Numbered from the stretch's first letter, positions 52,916-62,580 are shown. The stretch is 64,000 bases of DNA from CAVPLM01 sp963713545 (GCA_963713545.1 CAVQME010000010.1:186001-250000); one strand, 5' to 3'. Notes: generated from the letters alone by a model not told the origin. Made by a program: numbers and translations.

Positions 52916-53191
52916 CTAGATTCCCAGTGCTTCCTCTGCACTCTGAACGGATTCCTCGACGGTGGACGCCAAGGACGAATCTTCCTCGGAGACGCTCCCC
53001 CATTTCTTGTTCACGACCTCCGTGGCCTTGGACCGAACGCTCGAGGCCAGCTTCTGCGCCTCAGACGGCACGTCGGTCAACGAGGCGGGGATGCTCTTTC
53101 CGGTCTCCGTGGAGGAGCGCCACGCGAGTGCGACGACGATAGCCAGCAGGCTGCCTACGAACGCCGCCAAGACCAAGTAGATGAACCTCAT
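52916..53191 (-). CDS. Small membrane protein, YtxH-like
   Basis: 91 residues from ATG 53191, preceded by AAGGAGG; the longer in-frame extension looks untranslated. One N-terminal helix (FIYLVLAAFVGSLLAIVVALAW) followed by a hydrophilic helical region (VPSEAQKLASSVRSKATEVVNKKWG) and an acidic tail. This resembles YtxH-type stress proteins, though the match is loose. Convergent with the SHOCT gene. Confidence 0.6.
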   Translation of the reverse strand: MRFIYLVLAAFVGSLLAIVVALAWRSSTETGKSIPASLTDVPSEAQKLASSVRSKATEVVNKKWGSVSEEDSSLASTVEESVQSAEEALGI

Positions 53192-53549
53192 GCTGCCTGC
53201 CTCCTTGTCGTCACCTCTGCCAATTGCGCAAATAGGACTCTGCCTCCTGCAGTACCCCATAGTACCGTAAACAACACCCGCATCTAGAAAACGGCGCCGG
53301 CCGCCCATCGAGGGCAAGGCCCGATCTGGGGATGGGTCGAGGCGCCAGACCGAGGCGTCCAGTGAAGGACTCGCGAGCGCCTAGTCGTATCTAGGGCTCG
53401 AACGCGTAGGACGAGGAACCGCCGACGCCGGGAGTCCTCCGACGTCCTGGGACTCGTTGATACAAGGGGCCAGGAGCTGCCGCGCGTTGCGTTCCAGCTG
53501 TCCCGACACCGGGCCGGCCCGAGGTATACCCGAGGTACTTGGAGGGACG
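53192..53549. other. Intergenic region upstream of the DUF389 gene
   Basis: About 358 bases without a recognised gene. It holds an inverted repeat GAGTCC-N12-GGACTC near 53434-53457 and, at its end, the ribosome-binding site GGAGGGACG. Divergent promoters are expected here but no convincing pair was found. Confidence 0.4.
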
Positions 53550-54551
53550 ATGCCCAGGTTCGCAACCCTGCTGCATGGAGGACCGGTAGATGCCGGCGAG
53601 GTCGCCCGGGTGAGGGATGTTCTCCTTTTCGAGCCCCCCGAACTCCAGAAGCGGCTGATACGTTTCGGAGCCCTGCTGATACTGGCCTCTGCCATCGCCA
53701 CCTATGGCCTCCTGGGTGATTCGGTCGCCACCGTCATCGGCGCCATGATCGTGGCGCCCCTGATGCTCCCGATCATGGGCCTCGCCTTCGGCATCACCAT
53801 CGGGGACCGGAAGGCCATCCTCGGCTCGATACTGGTCGGACTGGCCGGTATCGCGGCAGCCATAGCGGTGGGTTTCGTCCTCGCCCAGACGATGTCCTCG
53901 GCCTTCGACCCCACCTCGAACTCGCAGATCATGGCCCGTACTTCCCCTCGTTTGGTCGATCTGGCGGCCGCCCTCGCCACGGGGCTCGCCGGCGCGTTCG
54001 CTACGGGGCGCAAGGACATCTCCGACACGCTCCCCGGAGTGGCCATCGCCATTTCCCTGGTGCCGCCGCTGACCAATGTGGGTATCCTGCTGGCCGCCGG
54101 CCGGGCCGACCTAGCACTGGGAAGTCTCCTGCTCTTCGTAACGAACTACTTCGCCATCGTTCTCACGGGCGTGTTCGTGTTTGCGCTCCTGGGATTCCCT
54201 GGAGCCGCCCTTATCACGAAATCACTGCGCGCCCGGCGGATAGCTATCGCTCTTGTGATCATCATGGTGCTGGTGATCGCGACGCCCCTGGCCATCACCA
54301 GCAACCAGATATACCGGGACAATGCGGCCGAAAGCCGCGCGGCCGACGCCACCAAAGCCTGGATCGAGGATTCGGAGTACAGATACGTCTCGGTCACAGC
54401 CAAGGACGAAGTGGTGACGGTGGTGGTGGTCGGTGAAGGGGCCCTGCCGCCCGAGGAAGAATTGCGCGGGGAACTCACGGGCCGCCTCTACGGCATGAAG
54501 GTGCGCGTCGAAGCCCTGCCATCGCAGAGCTTTGAGTTCGAGACCGGCTGA
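53550..54551 (+). CDS. DUF389/TIGR00341-family membrane protein
   Basis: 333 residues from ATG 53550. About six helices: LIRFGALLILASAIATYGLLGDSVATVIGAMIVAPLMLPIMGLAFG is the hallmark, then DTLPGVAIAISLVPPLTNVGILLAAGR. The C-terminal about 100 residues form a soluble domain (YRYVSVTAKDEVVTVVVVGEGALPP). The family is widespread in archaea and actinobacteria, without known function. An in-frame N-terminal extension to 53457 lacks a start signal. Confidence 0.88.
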   Translation: MPRFATLLHGGPVDAGEVARVRDVLLFEPPELQKRLIRFGALLILASAIATYGLLGDSVATVIGAMIVAPLMLPIMGLAFGITIGDRKAILGSILVGLAGIAAAIAVGFVLAQTMSSAFDPTSNSQIMARTSPRLVDLAAALATGLAGAFATGRKDISDTLPGVAIAISLVPPLTNVGILLAAGRADLALGSLLLFVTNYFAIVLTGVFVFALLGFPGAALITKSLRARRIAIALVIIMVLVIATPLAITSNQIYRDNAAESRAADATKAWIEDSEYRYVSVTAKDEVVTVVVVGEGALPPEEELRGELTGRLYGMKVRVEALPSQSFEFETG

Positions 54552-54579
54552 TAGAAGTAGCCGCTGACCTGCCCGTCGA

Positions 54580-54599
54580 GCCCGGCGCCGGCGCCGGGC
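54580..54599. terminator. Bidirectional GC palindrome
   Basis: GCCCGGCGCC followed by GGCGCCGGGC, a perfect 20-bp palindrome between the convergent DUF389 and Fpg/Nei genes. Confidence 0.55.
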
Positions 54600-54610
54600 G
54601 CCGGCGCGCC

Positions 54611-55483
54611 CTACCGCTGGCAGACCGGGCAGACGTTCACGTCGCCTCCGCCCAGTGCCAGCTTCTCGATGGTGCCACCGCACTTCGCGCAGGTCTGCCC
54701 GCCCATGCCGGGGCCCATGGCGGGCACGTAGCCACCGGGTCGACCGTACAGATCGCGCCATTGGTCTTTGCCGCCCAGCCGCAGCCGCTCGCCCACAACG
54801 AAGCGGATGGCATCGAACAACGCCGACCGCTCTTGCGGACTAAGATCGGAGGCTTTGCGCTTGGGGTGGATCCCGGCCCGGTAAAGGACGTCCTGGAAGG
54901 TGCTGTTGCTGATGCCCACCAGCACTGCATCCTTTCCGACCAGCACGGTCTTCATGGCCTTGTTGGCCGTCTCCAGCGCCGCGGAAAAGCGTTCCGGAGT
55001 GAACCCGCCCCCGACCGGATCGAGGGGATCGAGCGTCTCGGGAGCGAAATCCCGCACGACTAGGTAGTGATGGGTGAGCCCGGCGTCACAGGTAGCCGTG
55101 ACACCCCCCATACTGGTGATCCTGATCGTCAAGAAGGCGCCGTCTTCGAAACCAAGCCTAAGGTGATACTTCTCGGGAGACGAGCCGTCCATCTCCCAGT
55201 AGAAGATGTCCCCCCCGTATTCAGGACTGATGACCAGATTCGATCCGTTGTCGAGCTTCATCAGTACGGTGTTCCCGCGAGAGACGACCGACTCCACCAC
55301 TCCGCCCACGAGCTGCCTGTAGTCGTCCGCGTCCCGGTTCATGAAGCCGATCTCTTGAAGCCGGCCCGTATCACCAAGCGCGAAGCCGGCCACCGTCTTT
55401 CCGACTATCTCCTGTCGCATCTGACCGGCCAGGATGGCGGCCTCCGGTCCTTCTACACTCACCGCTCGTACGGCTCCTGCCAT
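54611..55483 (-). CDS. Formamidopyrimidine-DNA glycosylase (Fpg/Nei) family protein, variant N-terminus
   Basis: 290 residues; ATG 55483 has the best Shine-Dalgarno sequence (GGAGGAGAGG). The C-terminal zinc finger is intact: CAKCGGTIEKLALGGGDVNVCPVC, and the H2TH region reads ISNSTFQDVLYRAGIHPKRKASDL. The N-terminus is VEGPEAAILAGQM, resembling the MIELPEA clade rather than MPELPEVE, so the usual catalytic Pro2 is absent. It may use another nucleophile or recognise another lesion. Convergent with the DUF389 gene. Confidence 0.85.
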   Translation of the reverse strand: MAGAVRAVSVEGPEAAILAGQMRQEIVGKTVAGFALGDTGRLQEIGFMNRDADDYRQLVGGVVESVVSRGNTVLMKLDNGSNLVISPEYGGDIFYWEMDGSSPEKYHLRLGFEDGAFLTIRITSMGGVTATCDAGLTHHYLVVRDFAPETLDPLDPVGGGFTPERFSAALETANKAMKTVLVGKDAVLVGISNSTFQDVLYRAGIHPKRKASDLSPQERSALFDAIRFVVGERLRLGGKDQWRDLYGRPGGYVPAMGPGMGGQTCAKCGGTIEKLALGGGDVNVCPVCQR

Positions 55484-55831
55484 GACCTCTCCTCCCCGCC
55501 GCTTCCCTGGTCCCCGGCTTTCCGGGAAGATCGCACGTCCAGAACTAGTGTAAAGGGCCGCTCGGCCCCGCGAAAGCCGGCGGTCACCAGATCCATCGCC
55601 GCCGTCCGCCCGGCGGCGACCCTAGGGCCGGCTCCGGGCGACTAGACGGCTCACGAGGAGATCAGACGGCTCTTTACCCCCATGCTTCGGCCGGGTAGGA
55701 TGAGGACGGCCCTCTCGCCGGGGCATCGCAGGCCGACGGCAGGTCGACACCGCTCGAATCGAGCGACGACCGGGCCTGAGAGGCCCAACGCACGGAGGGA
55801 CGTGAAACAGCAAGTGAACCAGGACGAGCGT

Positions 55832-56506
55832 ATGAACCAGGACGACATGAAGAAGCAGGCCGCCCAATCGGCGCTGGCATACGTTGCGGGCGGCATCATA
55901 GGAGTGGGTACGGGATCGACCGTCAACCACTTCATCGACGCGCTCGGCGGCATCAGGGACCGCATCGAGGGAGCGGTCTCGAGCTCCGAGGCATCGACCG
56001 CGCGCCTGCTCGGTTACGGGATCCCGGTCCACGACTTGAACGCCGTCATCGATGTGGCCGGCGAGTTGACTCTGTATGTCGACGGCGCCGACGAGGCGAA
56101 CCCGGCACTCCAACTCATCAAGGGTGGTGGTGGCGCCCTCACCCGGGAGAAGATCGTGGCATCGGCCAGCCGACGCTTTGTCTGCATCGCCGACGAAAGC
56201 AAGTTCGTCGATGTGCTAGGGCGGTTCCCATTGCCGGTGGAGGTCATCCCCATGGCCCGAAGCTGCGTAGCGCGCGAACTGGTGCGGCTCGGTGGGTCGC
56301 CCGTTTTGCGCGGGGGCTTCGTCACCGACAACGGCAACGCGATCCTGGACGTCCACGGACTCGAGATACGAGATCCCGTAGAGTGGGAATGCCGCATCAA
56401 CGATATCGCCGGGGTGGTCACCGTGGGCCTGTTCGCCATGCGCCCGGCCGACGTGCTCATCTTGGGCACCACCAGCGGCCCGCGCGTACTGGAGCCGCAG
56501 ACCTAG
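55832..56506 (+). CDS. rpiA: Ribose-5-phosphate isomerase A
   Basis: 224 residues. The N-terminus NQDDMKKQAAQSALAYV lines up with E. coli RpiA (TQDELKKAVGWAALQYV), which fixes ATG 55832 over the GTG at 55802. Further motifs: GVGTGSTVNHFIDALG, LYVDGADEANPALQLIKGGGGALTREKIVASAS and IADESKFVDVLG. It interconverts ribose-5-phosphate and ribulose-5-phosphate in the pentose phosphate pathway. It stands alone, 170 bases before the ERG2-like gene. Confidence 0.95.
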   Translation: MNQDDMKKQAAQSALAYVAGGIIGVGTGSTVNHFIDALGGIRDRIEGAVSSSEASTARLLGYGIPVHDLNAVIDVAGELTLYVDGADEANPALQLIKGGGGALTREKIVASASRRFVCIADESKFVDVLGRFPLPVEVIPMARSCVARELVRLGGSPVLRGGFVTDNGNAILDVHGLEIRDPVEWECRINDIAGVVTVGLFAMRPADVLILGTTSGPRVLEPQT

Positions 56507-56676
56507 AGGCCCCAGCGCAGAGGCGGGGACCGGCGGCTCCAGATCCAGGAGGTGCGCGACAACACGCGGCCGACGGCTCTAGGCGCCGCGAGCGCGCGGC
56601 CGCGCTCCCCCGAGAGGCGACGGACAGCCGCCGGACGAAGACGCCGCATCGCCCGGCGACGAAAGGACGGAGTGAC

Positions 56677-57258
56677 ATGAGCCGATACGTCTTCGATCCC
56701 GAGGAACTGCAAGAAGCCGCCAACCTCGGCCAAGGCCAGCCCGTGAGCCGCAGATGGGATCTCATCTATGACGACCTGCGGCAGCGCCACCCCGACCACC
56801 TTCCGAGGGGCTACAGGTGGACGTTCAATACCGCCGGAAACGTCGTCTGCCAGATCGCCCTCGTCTACGGCTCGCCCTTGGAGTACGTGGCGTTCTTCGG
56901 CACTCCTCTGGGAGCGACCGGCTTCTCCGGACGCTACCCTTGGGCGGACGTCTGGGACTTGATGGTCGCCGGCACCATGAGGACGTTCATCCCAGGGCAG
57001 TTCGAGCCCACCGTCTACCGCCCGGGTGATTCCGCCTATCTCCCGAGAGGGATGGGGAAAGGGGTTCAGTACGAGGCCCACACCTGGATGATCGACTACG
57101 CCCGCGGTCTGCCTGTGACCATGCTTCCCTTCGGCGTGCTGGCCCCATGGTTCTTCGTCGCCATGGACGGGCGTGCAGCGCGCACCCAATTGGCGGAGTA
57201 CGCCCGCCTGACCCTCGCCAATCTCCGAGGCCGGTTCGCTCCCAGCACCCGGCAGTAA
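56677..57258 (+). CDS. ERG2/sigma-1-receptor-like protein
   Basis: 193 residues, preceded by GAAAGGACGGAGTG. The sequence follows the eukaryotic C-8 sterol isomerase/sigma-1 receptor family: RWTFNTAGNVVCQIALVYGSPLEYVAFFGTPLGATGFSGRY, YRPGDSAYLPRGMGKG, HTWMIDYARGLPVTMLPFGVL. Human SIGMAR1 ligand residues Asp126 and Glu172 correspond by eye to Asp94 (WADVWDLMVAGT) and Asp140 (WMIDYARG), so the Glu is Asp here. There is no N-terminal membrane anchor. Bacterial members exist but are uncommon; the substrate (sterol, hopanoid or other lipid) is unknown. Confidence 0.82.
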   Translation: MSRYVFDPEELQEAANLGQGQPVSRRWDLIYDDLRQRHPDHLPRGYRWTFNTAGNVVCQIALVYGSPLEYVAFFGTPLGATGFSGRYPWADVWDLMVAGTMRTFIPGQFEPTVYRPGDSAYLPRGMGKGVQYEAHTWMIDYARGLPVTMLPFGVLAPWFFVAMDGRAARTQLAEYARLTLANLRGRFAPSTRQ

Positions 57259-57359
57259 CGCGCCGCAGAATCAGGTTGACGCCTGGACTTGGACCGGGAG
57301 CGATCCCAACTCCACCCGGGACCAGTCGAATCTTACTTGGCACTGCCGCCGCCAGCACC

Positions 57360-57389
57360 TTGTCATCCGAACATTTGTTCGTATATAAT
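57360..57389 (+). promoter_or_regulatory. SOS-controlled promoter of the DnaE2-like gene
   Basis: -35 TTGTCA (57360-57365), an 18-base spacer and a perfect -10 TATAAT (57384-57389). The LexA box at 57368-57381 lies inside the spacer, so repressor and polymerase compete. This stretch is markedly AT-richer than the window. Confidence 0.8.
57368..57381. promoter_or_regulatory. LexA (SOS) box 1
   Basis: CGAACATTTGTTCG, a perfect match to the Gram-positive/actinobacterial SOS consensus CGAAC-N4-GTTCG, lying between the -35 and -10 of the polymerase promoter. Confidence 0.82.
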
Positions 57390-57401
57390 CGCGCTTTCTT
57401 A

Positions 57402-57415
57402 CGAACGTATGTTCA
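57402..57415. promoter_or_regulatory. LexA (SOS) box 2
   Basis: CGAACGTATGTTCA, consensus except the last base, centred about 34 bases after box 1 and overlapping the expected transcription start region (about 57396). Two boxes suggest tight, cooperative repression. Confidence 0.75.
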
Positions 57416-57467
57416 TAATAGGGCCCACATTTGGACGATAGTCTATTCATATTTTTAAATATGCAAC

Positions 57468-57483
57468 GTTCATTGCAATGAAC
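57468..57483. promoter_or_regulatory. Perfect 16-bp palindrome over the polymerase start codon
   Basis: GTTCATTGCAATGAAC, containing the ATG at 57478. Contains GTTC and GAAC half-sites in inverted order relative to a LexA box. It could bind a regulator or hide the start codon in an RNA hairpin. Confidence 0.5.
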
Positions 57484-60400
57484 ATATGTGACAACCCACC
57501 TGGAAACGGCCACCCCGGTGGTCATCCCGACAGTCGCCCGGACGACCACCAGGACAGCTATCCCGACGGCCGCCCCGGCGGGCGGCATGGCAGGCGCCCC
57601 AGCGGCCCCTTATCAGGCTCGAACACAGACACCCCAGATGCGCCGCTCCATCACTTCACGGTGCAGCGAATACCACCGAGCCACGACTACATCCGACGGC
57701 ACGGCACCGGCCCCAAAGACGACTGGGCCCGTGGACCGGCAGACCCCGGCCCGGCCTCCCAACCAAGTAGACCGTCGAATCAAGCTGGCTCCAACACCAG
57801 CCCCGCCGAGCCGGCCGCGCCCCGCTACGGCGTGATCCACAAGTTCGGCTATACCCGTCCACTCAAGAAGCACGAGCAGCAGTCTGCCGGCGCGGGCACC
57901 TCGGCGCACGCCTCCGTAGCCACCGATACTTCCACTCCCGATATCTCACCCGCCACCATCCCCGACGCCTCCCCCAACACATCCCCCGTGGCCAGCCCCG
58001 CGGCCTCTCTCCACCCTTTCGTCCACCTCCACATGCACTCGAACTTCTCGTTCCTCGACGGCGGTAGCCGGATCGAAGAACTCGTTGCCCGCGCCGCCGA
58101 ACTAGGACAGCCGGCCCTCGCCCTCACCGACCACGACGGCCTCTACGGCGCCGTTCGCTTCGCCAAGGCCTGCGCCAAACACGGCATCAAACCGATCTTT
58201 GGAGCCGAGGTACAGGTCGAGTCGTTACTCGCCACCGACCGCTCGGACAACAAGTGCGACGACCCTCACCATCTCGTCCTCCTCGCCGAGACCCGCGAGG
58301 GTTATGCCAATCTCTGCCGCCTCCTCTCCGCCGCCCACCTCGCCGATCCCAAACGTGAGCACCCGCCTCTCATACGCCTCGAGTCCTTGCGGACCCACGC
58401 CGGAGGACTCATCTGCCTCACCGGCTGTCGTCACGGGGAGGTGGGCTATCTGGTCGATGCCGGCCGCCACGCCGATGCTCTCCGCGCGCTTCTCCACCTC
58501 CGCGATATCTTCAACCCTGATCACCTTTATGTAGAGCTTCAGTACTTCGGATACGAACCTCACCAAGAGGCCCATGCCGGCCAGCATGGCTCCGCCGTCT
58601 ACCGCAAGATCCCGGCCGCCGGCGGTCGCCTCCGTCATCGCCCCACCGATGACCATCCGACCGATCCACCACAGCGACCTGGGCCGCCACCGAGTCCATC
58701 ACCTTCCCCTTCCCCTGCCAGTGCGCATTCAGGCGATTCAGGCCGTGCGGATTCCTCGGTGCTTACCTCACCATTCCCTCTCGGTGCTACCACCGTTACC
58801 GACTCCCATTTTGCTCTCATGCGTCACGATTGCAATGCAACTATAGTTGCAACTGATCGTCCCCGCGGGTCCGCCATACCTGTGGAAAACCCCCCGGACC
58901 CTGCACCGACAAAGCCTCGCCCCGATCTCCCTCAGGGGCAGCCGCAACGCCTCAATCCCTCAGACTATGATGTAGGGTTTCATCGAAACGGTCAACCCTG
59001 GCGTCTATCCTGCCTCACCTACTGTCTTCACCTCACTCACCTGGCCCAAGCCTGTAGCCTCCCTAGCGTCCTTACTGTAAATGCCCATTATGCTGGCGAA
59101 ACCGACCATTCGGTCCATCTGATCTGCCGGGCTGCCGGCCGTGATCAGCCTCTCTCCGGGTATCCTGATGCGATACCCGGCTCACGCCATCTGCAGTCTT
59201 TAGTCTCACTTGAGAATTTAGTGTCACCATTGCTGAAGTTAGTCGATTCAAGTAGTGAAGTAAACTCAGATGAAGTACCGGGCTCTGGATTGCAAGAAGT
59301 GCACAATGCAAGAAGAATTGTATATTCAGGGGGGCAGGCAGCAGGCGGTGACTGCACCGACCTTCCAAGACCGAGCCCCTCAGATCCCCTGGCCACCACG
59401 TGGGAGATCGCCGCGCGCTGCAACGTCGACCTCGACCTCGGCACCTTCCACTTCCCGAAGGTGGACGTGCCCACAGGGCGAGACCGCCTACTCCCTCCTC
59501 GCCAAGCGTTGCTTCCGGGGCATCGCCCGCCGCTACAAGCCGGTGCCGCCCCGAGCCGTGGAGCTTCTCGAGAAGGAGCTCCGCATGATCCAGCAGATGG
59601 GATTCGCCCATTATTTCCTGGTGGTGCACGACATCGTCAGGTGGGCGCGCGCCCGGGGCGTCGCGTGCAGCGGGCGGGGCAGCGCCGGCAACTCCATCGT
59701 GTGCCACGCGCTGGATATCACCGCCAGCGAGCCTATCCGCCACAACCTGCTGTTCGAGCGGTTCCTCAACCCCAACCGCCGCGAGATGCCCGACATCGAC
59801 GTGGACTTCTGTTCCTCGCGCCGGGACGAGGTGATCGAACACATCTACCAGACTTTCGGGAACGATAACGTGGCCGTGGTGGCCAACGTCAACACCATGA
59901 GCCCCCGCTCGGCGGTCCGGATCGTGGCCGAGGCCCTGGGATTCGCCCCCACCGAGATCAACGCCCTCGCCAAGCACGTGCCCCGGCACGGGGACGCCGC
60001 CCGCATCCGCGAGTACCTGGCCGGCGCCTGGCCCGAGCTGCGGGACTCGCCCCTCCAGGACGGCGCCCACGCCGCCGCCCCACGGGATGGCGCCCCGGGG
60101 CAGCCCGACGGTCGCTACGCGCGCTTCCTCGACCTGGTCGAGCGCCTCGACTCCTTCCCCATGCACCTGGGCACCCACCTGGGGGGCTTCGTCATCGCCG
60201 ACCGGCCCATCACCTACTACGCCCCTCTCCAGTGGGCCGCCAAGGGAGTCGTGGTGATCCAGTTCAACAAGGACGACGTCGCCGCCCTGGGCCTGGTCAA
60301 GATGGACATCCTCGGCCTCCGCACCCACTCGGCCGTCTCGGAGACCGTCCACCTCATCCGGCAGCGCACCGGGCGCCGCATCCGGCCCTACGACCTCTCT

Positions 60401-62576
60401 CCCGACGACCCCGCCGCCTACGAGATCATCTAGCAACGGCGGCTCCATCGGCCTCTTCCAGCTGGAATCGGCCGGCCAGCGCAACCTCGCCAGCCGCCTG
60501 CAGGAGCGGGACTTCGACGACGTCATCGCCGCCATCGCCCTCTACCGTCCCGGACCGCTGGAGGCCGAGATGATCGGCCCCTTCATCGACCGCCGCTGGG
60601 GTCTGGAGCCGGTCCGTCTCCCCCACCCCGCCATGGCCGAGGCGGTGGCCGACACCTACGGGGTCATCCTCTACCAGGAGCAGGTGCTCCGCATCGCCCA
60701 GTCGGTGGCCGGGTTCGACCTGGCCGACGCCGACTCCCTCCGCCGGGCCATGACCCGCGACCGCAGCCGGGAGGAGATGGCCAAGATCGGCGAGACCTTC
60801 ATCGGCCGCGCCGTCGCCCGGGGCGTGCCCGAGGAGGCCGCCCGCGAGGTCTTCCGCCAGCTGGAGGGCTTCGCCGCCTACGGGTTCAACAAGAGCCACT
60901 CGGTGTGCTTCGCCGTCATCAGCTACGCCACGGCCTGGCTCAAGGCCTACTACCCGGCCGAGTTCCTGTGCGCCGTGCTCAACAACTAGCCCATGGGCTT
61001 CTACACCCCGCGCACGGTGCTGAACGACGCCCGCCGCTTCGGGCTGGAGGTCCGGCCGCTGGATATCAACCTGTCGGGGCGCGGGTTCACGGTGGAGGAT
61101 GCCGAGCCGCCGGATGTGTGGGCGACCGAGAGCGAGTCAGGCCTTCCCTGTGGCGCCGACAACCCTGCGGGTAACGGGGCGCAAGCCCCCTACGACCCCT
61201 TCGCCCAGGCCTGGACCGCCGAGCACGGCTGGGGTCTCACCGAGGCCGACCTGGCCGAGCTGCGGGCGGAGCAGAACGGCGAGCAGGCCTATGCCGAGGC
61301 TCTGCGGGCGGCGCTGGAGCAAGGGCACCTCGGCAACGAGCACCGTCGGGGTGGGGAAACCCAGGAGGCAAAATCTGGTCCCGTTTCGACGGGCGACGCC
61401 GCCACTCCGCCGACCAGTCTAGCACCGGGCGATGAGTCACCCCCGGACGGGGGCGCAGCCCTCGAGGCGAGGCGCCAAGCGCTCCCGCCGTCACCGGCCA
61501 CTAGCGCCGGCCCCGCCGGTCTCGCCCTCCTGGCGACCTCCTCCTCCCCCGCGCGCCCCGCGCCCGCGGGGGCGTGGAGCCCGGCGCCTGCCTCGCCCCC
61601 AGCTCGCGGCATCGCCCCGGACGCCGGCCGGGCTCTGCGGGTGGGCTTCCGCTACCTCAAGCAGATGGGCGACCGCTCCCTCGACCGCATCGAGGAGGAA
61701 CGCCGCCACGGCCCCTTCACCAGCTTCGAGGACTTCTACCTGCGCACCCGCATCGACTATCCCGTGGCCGAGAACCTCATCCGGGTGGGCGCCTTCGACT
61801 CCCTGGAGCCCGACCGCACCGAACTGCTCTGGCGACTGCCCCTGCTGCACGATCGCCTGGAGGCGCTGGCCGGGTCCTCCGGACAGAGGCGCGGCCAACT
61901 GCGGGCCTTCTTCTCCCCGCCCAGCCGCGCGGGACTCGAGCGCACCTGGAGCCTCGAGGACAAGGTCCGCTCCGAGCTCGAACTCCTGGGACTCACCGTG
62001 AGCTGCCATCCCCTTCCTCTCTACGAGGAGGAGCTCCGCCGGATGGGCGTGCGCATGAGCTACGAGCTTCCCGCCCTGGGAGACGAGGTGCCGGTGACGG
62101 TGGCCGGCGTCTACGAACGGGCCCAGAACCCCTGGATGCGCTCGGGGAAAAGGACGATGTTCCTCACCCTCGAGGACGCCTACGGCCTCTACGAGTGCGT
62201 GTGCTTCGAGAGCAAGCTGGCCAAGATCGCCCCGGTGGTAGCCCGAGCAAGCTACTTCCTGGTCCGAGGACGCCTGCAGAACAACCACAAGCGGGGCTTG
62301 GCCATCGTGGCCGAGGAGGTCCTGGATCTGGAGGAGGTATTGGCACGGAGAAGAGCCGGGAAGCGAGAGGCGACGCTGGCCAGCGGCGCACAGGCCGGAT
62401 GCGGGGCGCGGATTACAGAGAGACTCGGCAGTCACGGCCGAGAGACACCGCCGATTCCAGACTCCGTCGACCTACGCGGACGCCGGGAGGAAGAGACCTA
62501 CGGCGAGGGCACGGCCTCAGCCAAGAAGCGACCGCCGGGGGCCGGGACAACGGCCATTCCGAAGAAGGTGGGGTGA
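57478..62576 (+). pseudogene. DnaE2-type error-prone DNA polymerase III alpha subunit, interrupted
   Basis: Encoded in order: a 180-residue Pro/Ser/Thr/His-rich extension; PHP domain (HLHMHSNFSFLDGG, LTDHDGLYGAVRFA); a poorly conserved insert (about 58590-59390); palm with PDIDVDFCSSRRDEVIEH and FNKDDVAALGLVKMDILGLR; fingers (FQLESAG, YRPGPLEAEMIGPF, GFAAYGFNKSHS); the DnaE2 signature context NN-stop-PMGFY; an Ala/Pro-rich insert (about 61330-61615); helix-hairpin-helix and OB region. Lesions: +1 frameshift near 59470-59478 (before GETAYSLLA), +1 frameshift with stop at 60431, in-frame TAG at 60987 where Gln is expected. SOS promoter upstream. No ImuA/ImuB gene is in this window. The OB region after the lesions still looks like coding sequence, so some lesions may be sequencing errors. 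Confidence 0.8.
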
Positions 62577-62580
62577 AGAT

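Noticed and set aside
54620..54680. The Cys4 zinc finger at this end as a separate small zinc-ribbon gene.
   Set aside because: It is in frame with, and the normal C-terminus of, the Fpg/Nei-like protein.
59072..60535. Long open frame on the minus strand opposite the polymerase gene (487 codons).
   Set aside because: Antisense to conserved polymerase motifs; no family match, Val/Gly/Asp-rich composition typical of a shadow frame in GC-rich DNA.
60431..60989. UAG recoding (stop codon readthrough) to explain both stops in the polymerase.
   Set aside because: Reading through the first TAG leaves the wrong frame, so a base change is needed anyway; no other gene in the window has an in-frame TAG.
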